Below are positions 1 to 12,278 of a stretch of 64,000 nt of DNA, in pieces. Source of the DNA: Lunularia cruciata. Its lineage: Eukaryota; Streptophyta; Marchantiopsida; Lunulariales; Lunulariaceae. The position numbers and the translations under genes are program-made. The DNA lies in the NCBI GenBank assembly GCA_948567375.1, contig OX419759.1, forward strand, positions 25,211,493-25,275,492. Direction: 5' to 3'. Position 1 is the stretch's first letter; each line of letters begins with the position of its first letter. The notes under the pieces were generated by a model, which worked only from the letters and a program-made list of their open reading frames with translations, did not search any database and was not told the DNA's origin.

Positions 1-2080
1 TATTTACTTACTTACAAATTTTATTAAATATTTCTATGTAATTCTAGTTTTCATTTTCAAATTAGAGCACCAAAACTACTTAAGATCAATATATATTTCT
101 AAATATTAAAAATAAGCCTATAAGTATATATCTATCAATTTTAAGTCCAAGTTATTTGTAAATTCAGATTGGACACTAATCCAAATAACTAGAGTTCAAG
201 AACAAGTAGAGAGTATAAGAGAATAGATGGAGCAAGAACTGAATGGGTTGAATTTTAGATGTAAAGAATGCCCTTGAGCATTCTTATTTATATATATGCT
301 TGAGGTGTATATATACTTTTTTTCCTAGCCAAGTTACTCAATCACCAGGAATGTTTGTCAAGACGTTACATGCTAAGAAGGTCTTGATACCTTATTAGCC
401 TTCTCAATCTCTAGGAAGGTTTTTAGGTACCTTCCTAGGTACTCTTTAGTGTATTTTCTAGAAGTTAATGGTGATTTAGATATCAAATTCTATTATCTTG
501 GTAAACTCTTGTAATAGATTCTCCTTTCGCTAGTATGTGAAATCCTTGTCATGTTTTCCGGTTTCAGACTCTTTCGTGAAATCTTGAGTAGTATGAAACT
601 AATGAGGTGGTTCGCGTATAGGATAGTGAGGTAGATAACACTTCGGAACTTTCTGCTCCTTATGTTCGTAATGCGTAACCAGGATTTAATCAACTTAATA
701 CTCGTCATGATTATCAGTGAGGATTACAAGTGAAAGAAGTTGAACGCAATCAAAATAAGAGGACGGGGTAGAAATCTCCAACTTGGAAAGGTGACCCGCA
801 TAGGTAACAAGAACGATGGAGAGAAAAAATAATTTTACGAACACATTAAGTTTATATACTAAAACTTGAACTTAATCTTTATATTTTTTCTATGTATAAA
901 ATTTCAGATTTATATCCATTTATTTTATTTACTATATACGAATAATGAAGTATTTGACCCTTAATGCTTGATATGGAATTTGATTTAGAGATATCTGTGC
1001 GTTTATCGATCCAGAAGCCACATTCACTTCAAATCTTGTCAAAGTAAATACAGTTTCTCCTTTGGTGGGACTTCACAATAATCAAAAGTCTATCTACGAA
1101 GAAATCTTCCGCCGTACTTAAATCTAAAACAATCGAGCAATTGAGTCCATGACATTCCAGGAGTGGCAATGTGGTTCCCAATGTCGAGGATGGTTACATA
1201 CTTGTCGTCCTCTATTAAACAAGTGCTGAAAATATAACAGAATTGCACTATAAATCTTCTTATATACAAAAGGCGAATTTGTTCGAAGTCATCTCCTTAC
1301 TAAATATCCGTACCGAACACAAGGCATATTTTGTGTGAGGGTAGGTGTGGAAGTTAATGATATATTATAGGGGAATTTTCATAAATGGACGGTCCGTCAT
1401 TTAAAAAATATACACCCAGCTCGTTGAAGCCTTGGAAGAGGGGCAGCGAACATTAAACCTATTCGGTTTCTGAACTCCACGTAGAAGGAAGGCTACTGCT
1501 GCGCTCTGCATATCTGGCTAAGCCGGAAGCACAATTCGTCTATTGTGTCGAGATCGTTTCGGATGCGTCAAATACATTCAGGAACATTGAGCAGAGACAT
1601 TGAGGTTCTGGGTTCCCTAATGGATAAAGGGAGACAGATAATAGAGGGCAATAAAAGGTGGAGCAGGTGACGTTTCGCAAAATTAGGAATCAATCCATTT
1701 TTGCAAATAAAATTTTAAAATAGCCCAGTTTTGAAAATCCCCTATATTATATGTCTGTCTGCACGTTTTAGCCGCAAGAAAGCTCCATAGTTGGAATTGA
1801 AGGACAGGGGGACCGCGTAACAAGAAGGATGGAAGACCTTATCAACCCGTACAAGGAAAAGACATAGGGGTAAAATGGGGCTAAGCCCCAAAGTTGGAAT
1901 TGCTTCGACCGTAGAAGCAATTCCCACTGTAATCAATCCCAACGCGTGGGTATGCTGGTAATGTGGAGGAACTCAGCTCTTATAATATGTTAGATTCCAA
2001 GTTAACACCTAACGACACCATGCATCTGTCTCCTTCAGTGATCCACATACCATTTAACATTATTCAAGTAATCAAGAGTG
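1..2080. other. No recognisable gene
   Basis: I see nothing that can be named here. The first 900 bases are AT-rich. The short open frames present have no recognisable motif and no repeat partner elsewhere in the window. Confidence 0.5.
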
Positions 2081-2082
2081 CA

Positions 2083-3190
2083 TTAAGCTACTTTTCCCGA
2101 CATAAAGATCTGGGACAGTGAATCAACACGCCAGAGCTGAAGAGTGTAATTTGGTCGAATTCTGTCCCCCCTCAAACCAAGAAGAAACTCCATTTCTGTG
2201 TGGGCCTTGAGGTACTTCCGGAAAAAATTTGTCTGCTTTTGGTCACTCCCCTGAAGTCTTTTGTTGGAGAAAAACATTAATCTATCCTCTTTAGTAGTCC
2301 GGATCCAAAAGCACAGAACTCTATTTTTGTAACTGCTAGTACCGAAATGGATTTCTTCAAACATCCGGGACCAATGATTCTTGTGTACCGACCAGTTAGA
2401 GCCATCTGGTCGTGTGTCTGTGTGTTAGAGCCATCAGGTCAAGAATGTGTGAGCGCAGGCCCAGCTATGGATCGCTGAACTCCAAGATCTCTGTCTGGCT
2501 GAAGTCTACGGATCGGGGCCTATACTCCCTTCTTTGAGACGTTCGGCTGCACACCTGAGTACTGAGTACATTTCGTCGTGAATAGCTCGAAAGAGTCAAG
2601 CCTGTGGGGTTATCGTCCTCAGTGATATCAAAAGTCAAAACAAATACAAAAGATTTCCAGCTCGTTTCATTGATCCATACCTCAAATACAGCAAGTACTA
2701 CAATACTTTAGTTGCCCCCACACACTGGATGTAGACTATTCTTCCATTTCGAACAAGAAATTCCTGTCGTTTGCCATGTTTCTGTCCGCATGAGCAGTTG
2801 ATGGAAGCTCTTTTCCCCGTCTGTGTGTTGCAGTATCCTCCTGTCCTGAGTGTTTTAGTTGAGTTGTTTCCATCTGCAGTCTGAATAAAGTCAACGAACT
2901 CGTGCAGTTTAGTTTGACCTTGTCCATTAAACCTTGAGGCGTTACGCAAGAGTTTTGTCTCCGTATCAGCTCTTTGCATGATGTAGCCTCTAGAAGGCAA
3001 TAAATCTACCTTGTCGGTGAGAGTGACTCCGACCTTTATGAACTGAAACCCTGTGTGACGCTTCTCGGATTCCTATATGTCCATTCAACAAACCATATAA
3101 TCACCGATGTTTTCAACAGCCGAAGCTTTCACAGATTCAAGATGAGTCCAGTATTCATATCTATCCAAACGGGACAAACTTGACAGACAG
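2083..3190 (-). pseudogene. Unidentified broken coding-like region
   Basis: Reading the minus strand from about 3190 down, one frame runs through residues such as YEWTHLES-like text, two stops near 3080, then a 100-residue open stretch (2698-3000) containing a C-S-C-G motif, and after stops a 93-residue open stretch (2083-2364). The composition looks protein-coding (mixed charged and aromatic residues, base content less AT-rich than the flanks). I do not recognise a family and assign no function. It could be a decayed gene, exons of one, or chance. No repeat copy of it appears elsewhere in the window. Confidence 0.3.
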
Positions 3191-3738
3191 AATCAATCCG
3201 TGCGACTGTATGCTAATATATTTAGCGTTAACTTCCCGATTTCCGTCTCCATGAGCAGTTGGGAAGAGGCTACCAATCTTAACCTGTACCGCCATATCAC
3301 TTGCAGCGTTTCAAAGACCAATTTCCTTAAAAGTCACCAAATATCGACTTTGTCGTTCATTCTAAGAGAAAGATGTCATTGTCTTTTCCGCTAGTTGCAA
3401 TCGTACTGAAATGGACTTCTGAACTTGAATAGTTCAGTAGTTGGTCCACTAAGCACGACAACAAATTGTCAAGAATCTCACTGCGTGCAGTCGCCGTTAC
3501 GTACGGAATCAGTTCTCTTTCCTCCGCGTTGTAAACTTCGGACTAATCTAATCCTCAGTGGGTAGTCATATCAGGTGATGACCAAGATCTCGATGCGCAG
3601 TGAAGAGGATGTTTTAGCAACTCATAATCGGGAAATCTGCATGAGGATGGTGTGATATAATACAGCATCACAACACCAACTATGTACATGTGTCTTCGAT
3701 GTAAAATGAGTAGTTCGCTGAAATGAGATGTTCTTGAC

Positions 3739-3821
3739 ACGCATAGTATATAATAACGTACAATTTACACTCTTGTGTGTCGCATGGTATATAATAACTT
3801 ACAATCAATAATCTTGTGTGC
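3739..3821. repeat. Two-copy tandem repeat, period about 41 bp
   Basis: The block GCAT(A/G)GTATATAATAAC followed by TACAAT and a stretch ending CTTGTGTG occurs twice in direct succession (from about 3741 and from about 3782). It is a small local duplication with no coding content. Confidence 0.6.
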
Positions 3822-3979
3822 CCCAATTGGGATCCAAATTGTATAGATATATAATTGGAGTGCCAAGTTTGAGGTTGAGTTCGTTTGAAGGTAAGGTGGG
3901 TAGTGTAAGCAAATTCAAGGTTTCAAGCTAATATAAATGTTGAGTGTCCTTTGGAACTGAGTCAAAATCTTATAGGTTA

Positions 3980-4440
3980 TTATTTCTCCTCGGAACATGA
4001 AACAACTTCATTATTGATCTACGTAATTGGTTGTTATAGTGATGATTGCATGTGTTGAAATGTAGTCTGTGTTGAAGGCGTTCTGGCGTTCTGTTGTTCT
4101 TCCCTGGTATAGAAGAGTATACCAGGGAAGACCGTGGAAATGAGTGTAAAGAACTGCCACCATCATTGTGAGGAGTGACTGGTTGATCAAGGACCTAGAT
4201 GCGGTCATCTTAGGGTCATCCTGGGATGACCGGTTGATCAATCATCATTGTAACGAGTGACTGGTTCATCAACGACCTAGATGCTGTCATCTTGTAGTGA
4301 TTCTCTATGAATGACCGGTTGATGAAGGACCTCGATGCGATCATCTTCTATGTTACTATTTATCCTTAGAACATGGACGCAACTTCATATTGATAGTATT
4401 TACGTAGTTGTTAGTTCTAGGGATGATAGCATGTGTTCAA
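3980..4440. repeat. Dispersed higher-order repeat, left copy
   Basis: A block of about 340 bp is partly repeated within itself. The phrase GGTTGATCAAGGACCTAGAT and variants recur at about 4180, 4260 and 4315, and the phrase 'ATTTCTCCTCGGAACATG ... TGATGATTGCATGTGTT' at 3985 recurs as a variant at 4358. The same modules, in the same order and orientation, are found again at 19870-20445. No open frame is shared between copies, so this is more likely a non-coding repeat family than a gene. No terminal motif identifies its class. Confidence 0.65.
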
Positions 4441-5381
4441 ATTGTGGTATTTGGAATTTGGAAATTTTCCATTTTTTTTTTTGTTCTTTCATCTTTTGTA
4501 TAATAAGGAGGTGAATTCTTCCTTTACATGAGTAAAAGGGAATACCCTGATTTGCAGTGAATGTATATATTCCGAATATATATATTCCTTGCTAGTTGCG
4601 GCTGTTTTGAATATGTCAATATTTCAAAGATCCATATACTCCAAAGATCTGACAAGTTCAATATTCCAAAGATTCTAAATACAGAAGCTCTTCTACATAA
4701 TAAAATTATCCGTAAAGTATGTAAACTGCCCTTAGTGAACATGCGTTTGGAGGAAAGTTGGATCCATATTTCTGCATGAAGTTCTGGTAGAGCACAAAAC
4801 TTGGAGAATTATCAAAACTGAGGTTGAAGCAGTTTCACGATCACTTTTGGCGTGCAGATAGCTTCTTTCATAGTTTTATGAAAGAAATTCAATATTTTTA
4901 GTACGTGGGTACAATGAGGGCAGTGGGCCATGACTACCACCATATCCACAAATTTCTCAGCAGTGACTATGGATTCCATTCCTCCCATTGTTGTCATATG
5001 TAGTGAGGCCATTTCAACAAAACGTGGATCAAATCATCCTCAAAGGGTCTCTACTGCCACTGTATGATAGGCACAAAGAAATAGAGGTTAGCAACAATAA
5101 AATCAAGAGTGTTCATAACCATCTTGGATAGTGTGCATCTTTTGACATTAGTTGTAGCTTATAATTTACAGTTTGCTAAATACTTTGAGGGTTGGATGAA
5201 TGTTATGCAGCTGATTCCAAGAGCAATATGGAAAAATGTCTTTGCTTCTTATCAAGAAGCATATCCTACTTCCACCTTTGCTAAAGAGAGTTTGAAGGTT
5301 TGTTCTCAAGATGCACTTGCCAGTCCTCCTGCTGCCTTGTAACCCTCAATTGCTCCTGTCAGCACCACCTAGCAGAATACT

Positions 5382-5800
5382 CTAAGCATGAATGGGGCTC
5401 AAATTGGCCAAGTTATCCAATCTTCCCTTGTTGAAGATTTGAAACCCGGCCTTGAACCAAATTGCCTCACCAAACTCGACATTGTTCTTTGCAAACAGCT
5501 CAAGGAAAATGCGTCTGAGTGCCCCCAACATATACTCAAAGTAGGAGGAGTCATCATTGTGAGTAAAATATCTAAGAATGTTCACATTGTGGTATTTACC
5601 TAGATATCCCACATTGGTGTAAACAAAAAGACTATCATGGTCACACACCACAATGTTGTTCAAACTATAAATCTTCTTCAGTCCACTAAATCAATGTTTG
5701 TGTAGAGGATTTTGATGTGGATGAAACATTTTTACTCCATTAATAAACCCTATACAACCTTTGAATTTTGGTAACACCCTACCAGCTTTACTTTGTTCAT
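5382..5800 (-). pseudogene. PIF/Harbinger-type transposase relic (DDE_Tnp_4-like)
   Basis: On the minus strand the frame reads GCIGFINGVKMFHPHQN, then a stop, then [19 protein letters not shown] and, after a [12 protein letters not shown] block, YFEYMLG. This order matches the plant PIF/Harbinger nuclease core (GCIDG, W-F-N-G-R-KK-Y-NN-V-V-D-H, G-PGS-HDV-LR, YFEY-LGD), which cuts and pastes transposon ends. The usual aspartate of GCIDG reads as asparagine, the HDV aspartate also reads as asparagine, an in-frame stop lies between the first two motifs, and the sequence after YFEYMLG no longer fits the family. Only about 130 residues remain of a protein usually near 400. A stretch at 4812-5012 on the same strand weakly resembles the N-terminal part of this family but lies on the wrong side. 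Confidence 0.6.
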
Positions 5801-7927
5801 CTGCACTAAACCATCAAATTTTAGAAGCTGATGCTGAATTTATGAAACTTGCTATGAAGACAGTATCATTTCAAACTTGTTTGAGCCCAATTCCACTGAG
5901 CTACATCATCATGTGTCATAATGTTACCATGCTTTATGTACATGATAAAGCTCAGAAGATGTTATTCAAGACTGAGTATATAAGGACATCCAAATTTTCA
6001 CAACCTCTTACTTGTAGATCTAGCTCAATGTACAATCAGAGGACATACAAGTTTACAAAATTCATCAGATTTGGGAGTGATGAAATTTATGAGAGTCTTG
6101 AACAAAAAAGGCACAGCCTGGAACGTTGCCAAGTAGTTATGCAATCTAGTTGAATGATCAACAAGATTTTGATGTTCATCCACCTAGTGCATGTGCTCCA
6201 AAGGACCCTATTGTTCCAACAACTACAGACACCTCTTGTGCTATTGACACCAAAAGCTCTCAATCTGAATCTTTGGACAAATTGGAAGATGAGATGTGGT
6301 TCTCTATATTTGGGAGCTATGGCTGGCCACTGTAAGATTTTATTTCCGTGCTTGCACATCTCATTTGAAAATTTGGCATCATTCACGATGAGTAACTATT
6401 ACTTTCTGGATAGAGAGAACACTCACATTTAGTTTACTCTCACCCTAAGAAACTTAACATTACTTTACGTGTAACTTTCATGTGTTGCTTTTTTGGAAAA
6501 CCAAGGACCAATTCACTCCAAAAACCCAAAATCCAAAGACCTACTCTATGAAAAAATTCTACACCACACTTTGGGGTTGGTATCTTTGTGGTTATAGGTT
6601 CAAATGGAGTTATCTATATCATGGCAAAAGAATTCATTCAAGGGTTTTTTGTGGATGCCAAAATTGTAGAGTTTGGAGGTCTAAGCCAAAGTTAGAAGCA
6701 TATGAGATTTTCTTTCAAGAGTTGAAGAGAGAGCTAATTTGGTGAACCATATCATCCCTATCACAAGTCCAATTCAAGTGTTCTTTACCTTGTTGGAATT
6801 ATCTTTGCAAGAGCTTTTGATTTAGTCCAAGATGGCCTTAATGAGAAGGTTTGTGGCATAAGTTATGAACATCCAGATATTTAGATATTTAGCTCTTTAA
6901 CATTTTTTGGCTTTGGATTTGGAGCATGAGAACTCTTGGGCAAACAACTATGCATGATACATTGATGCCCTCTGCCATAAATTTTATGTTCCCACCATAG
7001 AGGACTTGTTGCTAGCTAGATTTAATCTTGAAGTGTCTTCAAGAAAAGTTGGAGGTGAAGGAAGAGTAGGTTGCATGCGAAGTTATTGTGAGGGAGGTGA
7101 AGATTGAAGACCCAACATCTCTAAAGTGGGAAAATACGGTAGAAATAATATGTAATCAATTTTTGATATTTTTAATTCAAGAGTCTATAATAGGCACCAT
7201 AAATTTAGGCAAAGTGCTTGAGTTAAAGACCAGAAAATAATGCCTCCATTGACCATGACATAATGTCATTAGAGAAATGACCTTATTAAGCATTAAGCAA
7301 AGATTTGACATAGCAATGGATGACTTAGAACCCAAGGAATCTAGAGAATAGGAAGATCAAGGAGTTATAGCCATTAGACCTTTTGAGTAATAATTAGCAA
7401 TTATTTTTGTACCCATCTTCAGAAGATTGGAGGTATAGCCATTTGACCTTTTGAGTGATAGTTTGCAAATACTTTTGTACTCATCTTGGGTCTTTGACGT
7501 TGGACAATTGACTGCTTGGTAACTCTTAGGTGACTCTAAATATTTAAGTCCAATATTCAAAGTACCTTATGTTCATTCAAAGTAGAGGTGAATAAAGTGA
7601 AAGAGTTCTTAACTCTTTGTTTTTTCCTTTATTATATTGTGAAGTATCTATTTTTTTGTATTTTTGCCTTGATGGATATTTGCAATGAGTGAGGCTAGTT
7701 AGTTCTTTGTGTGTTTGATCCTTGGAGCATGCAACATTCACATGTAAGCAATGCCTTGATGGTGTTTGGTGCATTGTAGTGTTGATATATTCCAAGTATA
7801 AATTTAGATAAGTTTACCTTGATGGAAGATGTTGGGATCTTCATAAGATTGGTACCATAAGAAGGGTAAAACATGAATCTTTGAAATATGAACTTTGACA
7901 TGATCTTTAGAAGGGATTTACATTTTC
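5800..7927. other. No recognisable gene
   Basis: Several open frames of 60-130 codons occur (for example 5761-6153 and 6482-6745, both plus strand), but none shows a domain motif or a second copy in the window. I see no terminal repeats. It may be filler from old transposons. Confidence 0.4.
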
Positions 7928-8375
7928 ATGCCATTTGTAGTATTGCATCTAGATTGCTCAAACATTGGAGTCATAGTGATAGTAGTTAGAGATATTTTAG
8001 TAGTTTCCCATAGACTACTTTCCGACTATTAGATTTCATGTTTGGGGTACTGACTTCACGGTGGAGCCCATTGTCACTTTGCACCATTTGCACTATCAAG
8101 TGTGTTGTCAATGGGACTGTTAGGGTTTTAGACCTAGCTCAATTCCAAGGGTATACTTTCAAAGTGCAGCTTCAAAGAGCTCACTTCTTTGATGTTGAGC
8201 CTTCCGAGTTCATGGCTATGGTGGACAGAGGCCGGCAAGCGTCATTTGGATTCTCTTAGCTAGAGTGGGTGTGGCTTGACTATAATCAATGCCCAGCTAT
8301 TGGCAATTTATAGAAGATAGATCAAGTATTGATCTAAGTTGAGTTGATTTGAGAGTTGTAAATAATATGATTACA
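7928..8375 (+). repeat. Left LTR of the methyltransferase-PHD gypsy (5' truncated)
   Basis: From CATGCCATTTGTAGT to TGATTA this segment is collinear with 19077-19511. The first 110 bp of the LTR, present in the right copy, are missing here. Similarity ends at 8375 (GATTACA), but the right copy may itself be cut short, so the true 3' end could lie up to about 8452, where TTGGTAGCTCAATCA weakly resembles an initiator-Met primer-binding site. Confidence 0.75.
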
Positions 8376-9600
8376 TCAAAGAAGTGAAGTAAGGGGGAAA
8401 ATTGGGTGCAGAACCTATGAGTGTTGGTGGTATCTCCAAGCTCGGTGGATCATTGGTAGCTCAATCAAAGTTCAATTTCTCCCTGGTGTGCAAAATCTTT
8501 TTTTTGACGTAGATTTGGTAGTAAGGTAGACAATGTGCGGAAGTGTTGGCCAATTTTTGAGCAAAGAAGAAGCAAATTTTGAGTAGTGGTTGTGATTTTG
8601 AGCTCAGGAGATGAAGGTAGGAGCAATTTGTTGTGAGTTGGGCTCAAATAGTAAAATTAAAGGTGGAGTTGCAAACCTATTCTCATGAATTTGTGCTTTA
8701 GAGAAAACCCTTTTTCAAATTTGGCTTGAGTGAAGAGTTAGCAAAGGATTTGGCGGCCAGCCAACTTTACGGTTTACATCAGATTTTGTTGGAGTTTATG
8801 TCAAATTTTGACTATATTTGGAGGAGTATCACTAGTTGGCCAGATCTAGAGGAGTTTTGCAAGTTTGGAGGAGTTTTGTAGATTTGGAGGAGCTTCGCCA
8901 GATTTGGATAAGGTTTGAAGTAGCAAGAAGAAAGGCCTCAATTGGCTGAATTTTGGTGTTTAGAGGCTTCAAGGCATAGGGCTATGAGAGGCTAAGAAGG
9001 CCTAGAAGAGCCAGCAAGCCAGCTTGTTGGCGTGAGGCTAGCTAGTTTAGAGTAGATCTTGGTCATTGTTTGGCAAAATCTGCCCATCCTACTAGATTGT
9101 GCACAATAGGATTTGACTCCTAGATCTCTTGTCCCAAGACAAGTGCCATAGCCAATTGGTCCACCCTCACTTGTTATTGTAGTGATTGTGCCATTGTTAT
9201 CTATACACTTGTAGTTTTGGCTAGGAGAGGTAGTTTGATCCCATTCTTGGTGATCTTGGTTATATCAAATGCCAAATGGTGGTAGAGTCAGTCTTGTGTT
9301 GCTTTATGAGATGGAGGGTTTTTGTTTAGATTTTTTGTGATTGGACCTCCTCCATTCTCTACTTCTTATTTGTGCACCATGTTTTTGTGAGATGCCCTAA
9401 ATTTAGAGTGTTGATGCTCTAGTGTGCTCTTGATAGTGAGGCTAGAGTGATGACCGGTCAGACTACCTTTGTTTCTCTCTAGTGAGGCAAGAAGTGATGA
9501 CTTGTAGACCGTGAGAGTGCATGTTGTGATGACATGTTACAGGTCGTCTTTTTCCCTAGTGTAGTTATCTCACTTAGAGTTATATTAGAGGGTGGTGTTC
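8376..9600 (+). other. Leader of the methyltransferase-PHD gypsy
   Basis: This is the stretch between the left LTR and the first readable gag. I see no long frame and no motif. It probably holds the decayed 5' leader and the start of gag. Confidence 0.4.
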
Positions 9601-11360
9601 TGTGGGTATTGGCACTTGGTGGTGCTCAGTTGGTGTTGGCACTTGGTGGAGTGTTTTTGGTTGCGGCTTGTGGTTGCATTTGGTGGTTCTAGTTTGTAGT
9701 TGCAATTGCGGTTACTTTGTCACTACGGAGTTCTTTGGGGATTCCAAAGGAGTTAGCCTTGAAGTACACAGTGGGTTTACTCAAAGTGGCACTCAATATC
9801 AGCTTGTATCTCAGGTCTTAGTGAGAGAGGAGATTGACTATGAGTTGGAGTTTGACAAAGAGCTAACTCAGTTGAGAGTGCACTTGGCATGTCCGCACCA
9901 TTGTTATGGGACATGGATGAGATTTATGGGGCCTCCAAAGGCCCTAGGTATTACTCTGGTACACTGGGTACCATTGAGTTGGATGACTTCATCTAGGAAT
10001 TTGATAGTTGGTGTGATCTATAGTAGATGGGAACCCGACTTTGTTTACACCCTTCATGGCATGGAAGGAGTTGTTTCAACATTTAGATGACTGCCATGAG
10101 TCAAGAGAGGTCATTTGGAGGAGATTTAGTTATGGAGACAATATTGGTCTTTGAAGTATGTCTTTATTACTTTAGGCTTGGTTGCTAGGAGTAGATCGGC
10201 TGTACCCACAAGTTCTAGCTCAAGTAGTGTTGGTGGAGCTAGTGGAGGTGCACTAGTTGGAGATAATGCTACCACAAGTGGAGGTATAACTCTCGGAGGT
10301 GGTGCGGTACTAGGGTTTAACCCCATGGTGGAGTTCTTCTAGTGTTTGAGGCAAAACTACCAAGGAGTACGGACTGACAAGTTAAGGAGCTTGCAAGAGT
10401 TCCAGCGGAAGGCTGTAGGGAGCCTACGCAAGGCAAACACTTGCATGAGGCAGCTGATCAATTTCACTCAGGGAGTTACTAAGACCTACACAATCCAATT
10501 TTGGTATGGGATACTAGATAGGGAGTTATGATGTAGAGTTCGTGATGCTATGTTGTTACATGCTAGTTTGCTCACTTTGGCAGTGGTCATTGGTTTGGTT
10601 GAGCGTATTGAGCTCAACATTGTGGAGGAGAGGGTAGTGATATTTGGATTTGGTAGGGAGACCTCATCCACAACTATTACTTCTTCTAGAGTGCACTAGA
10701 GTGCACCACGCCAAGATGGTTTTTGAGGATAGGGAGGACAGCCTAGATCCTATGGAGCGAGTGGAGGGCCTAGTGGAGCTAGACCCTTACCTTCCTTTTC
10801 AGGTCAGTAGTAGCTAGTGAGTGGTAGTGTTGCTTGTTGGACTTGTGGTGGACCTCACTATAGGAGAGAGTGTACTCAGGGCAGCGGACCTAATACCTTT
10901 GGTGCATCACAGCGAGCATAGAGGCAGTGTGAGCATTGCCATAGATTTGGTCACACTAGTGACTAATGCTTTGACCTACACCCGGATTTACGGAGTGGTA
11001 GGCTGTTATGGCAAGTAGTAGAGGAGCTCCAGTTCATCGAGGACAAGGTGGTAGAGTGGTGGTAGAGGATCTACACCTAGTAGAGGTGCAGTACGTACTC
11101 TTACTTATGATACAACTATGACTACTCGGATTGAGCAGCTGGAGCAAAGATTGGCTAGTATGGCCATTGCTCAGAGGAGATCAGATTTGGATGTAGAGGC
11201 TCCCACCTCATATGCTGGTGATAGAGATGCTTTGGACTTCATGTACAGAGTATCACAAGTGGATGCATCTGTAGCAGTGACTATGAGTGTAGTATGTGCT
11301 CCAGAGCCTAGAGGAGCCTTAGTTGAGTTGGACCTACAAAGAGGAGAGGTTGGGAGATAG
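9601..11360 (+). pseudogene. gag relic with CCHC zinc knuckles
   Basis: Gag forms the particle and binds the element RNA. The N-terminal part (about 9602-10090) is open in one frame. The middle needs several frame changes. Around 10835-10980 a frame reads CWTCGGPHYRREC (C-X2-C-X3-H-X4-C) and then CEHCHRFGHTSD followed by a TAG and C, a second knuckle (C-X2-C-X4-H-X4-C) in which TAG has replaced one codon, most simply CAG. A further open stretch (11118-11360) begins with TRIEQLEQRLASM, a short coiled-coil-like segment often found after gag knuckles. Many stops make this non-functional. Confidence 0.65.
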
Positions 11361-11540
11361 GTCAGACTTCCCTAATCTTTCACGCTATTTGAGGCATTGT
11401 AGACAACATCCATGGCTCCTAAACATCCCAATGCAAGTGTGGTAGGTGGTGATGGGGTGCATGATGGACTACCTACTAGTCATCCACCTACTACTATATA
11501 GACTGAGTCGAGCATGATGTTGGGGACGGCTTAGCTGATT

Positions 11541-12270
11541 ATGCAGTACCCTTTGTTTTCAGCCAGTGACATGTTCATAATAGGAGTTGACCAAGCCCTA
11601 GTGTTTTGGTTGGCTTCCATGCTTTGCAAGAGTAGGGATGATGCGGTTCCTACTCCTAGAGTGGAGGTGATTGATAGTGGAGCTGACTTGGTTGAGGAGC
11701 ATGGGATCCATTTAACGACCAGTGGTTTATGGCATGCAATAGCAGCTAGATTGGAGGAGTTGCCAGCTAGACCGGCCTTTGAGAAAGCATATTTCATACT
11801 TGGTGTTGTCCTATTGGATAACCAGAGGAGGATTTCTGTTTGGTTGGACCTTCCAGGGAAGGTCTATACACCACAAAGAGTCTTGTAAGACTATGGTGCA
11901 TAGCCCCTTATGTTGAGGAAGGCTACGGTAGTTGATCTAGAGTTAGGGAAGACCAATGTAGAGAGATGTCTATTTCAGATCCATACATCTCTAGGTGGTG
12001 GTTCTACATAGTACATCACACGTAGAGAGCTTGTTGTTCAAGTTCAATCTGGTCAACCAACTGATAGCTCGGTGGTGAGAGCTTAGGCTAGTGCAGTAAA
12101 AGTTGAATCATATGATGTGCTAGTTTGGGGAGCAATGTTGTATCCCATGGGTTTCAGTATTGATTATTGGGAGGAGACAACCTCCTATAGACCAAGTTGG
12201 TAGTCTGGTGAGGGATGAGTATGTTGCCTACCAATATGCTTTAGTAGTGGTAATCTTGGCTCACTACAGT
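11541..12270 (+). pseudogene. Retropepsin-like protease relic
   Basis: The frame from 11541 runs 115 codons to a TAA at 11886. In the same frame the next residues are DYGA, where gypsy proteases have D-S/T-G-A, then a TAG and PLMLRKA. Downstream the same frame reads ESYDVLVWGAMLYPMGF, resembling the I-L-G-ML/W part of a retropepsin flap and C-terminal lobe. Several TAGs interrupt it. Its place between gag and the enzymatic domains is as expected for the Gag-Pol processing protease. The assignment rests on the DYGA box and position. Confidence 0.55.
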
Positions 12271-12278
12271 TTGGGACC

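Noticed and set aside
4561-4779. A pair of overlapping frames on both strands around a TATATTC palindrome
   Set aside because: They arise from a near-palindromic AT-rich sequence. Nothing protein-like is conserved.
4812-5012. Possible N-terminal part of a PIF/Harbinger transposase on the minus strand
   Set aside because: The similarity is weak and the stretch lies downstream of the nuclease core on that strand, so the order is wrong without a rearrangement.
8038-8259. A protein frame inside the LTR of the methyltransferase-PHD gypsy, present in both LTR copies
   Set aside because: Both copies are the same LTR, so shared frames are expected. The right copy changes frame part-way and no motif is visible.
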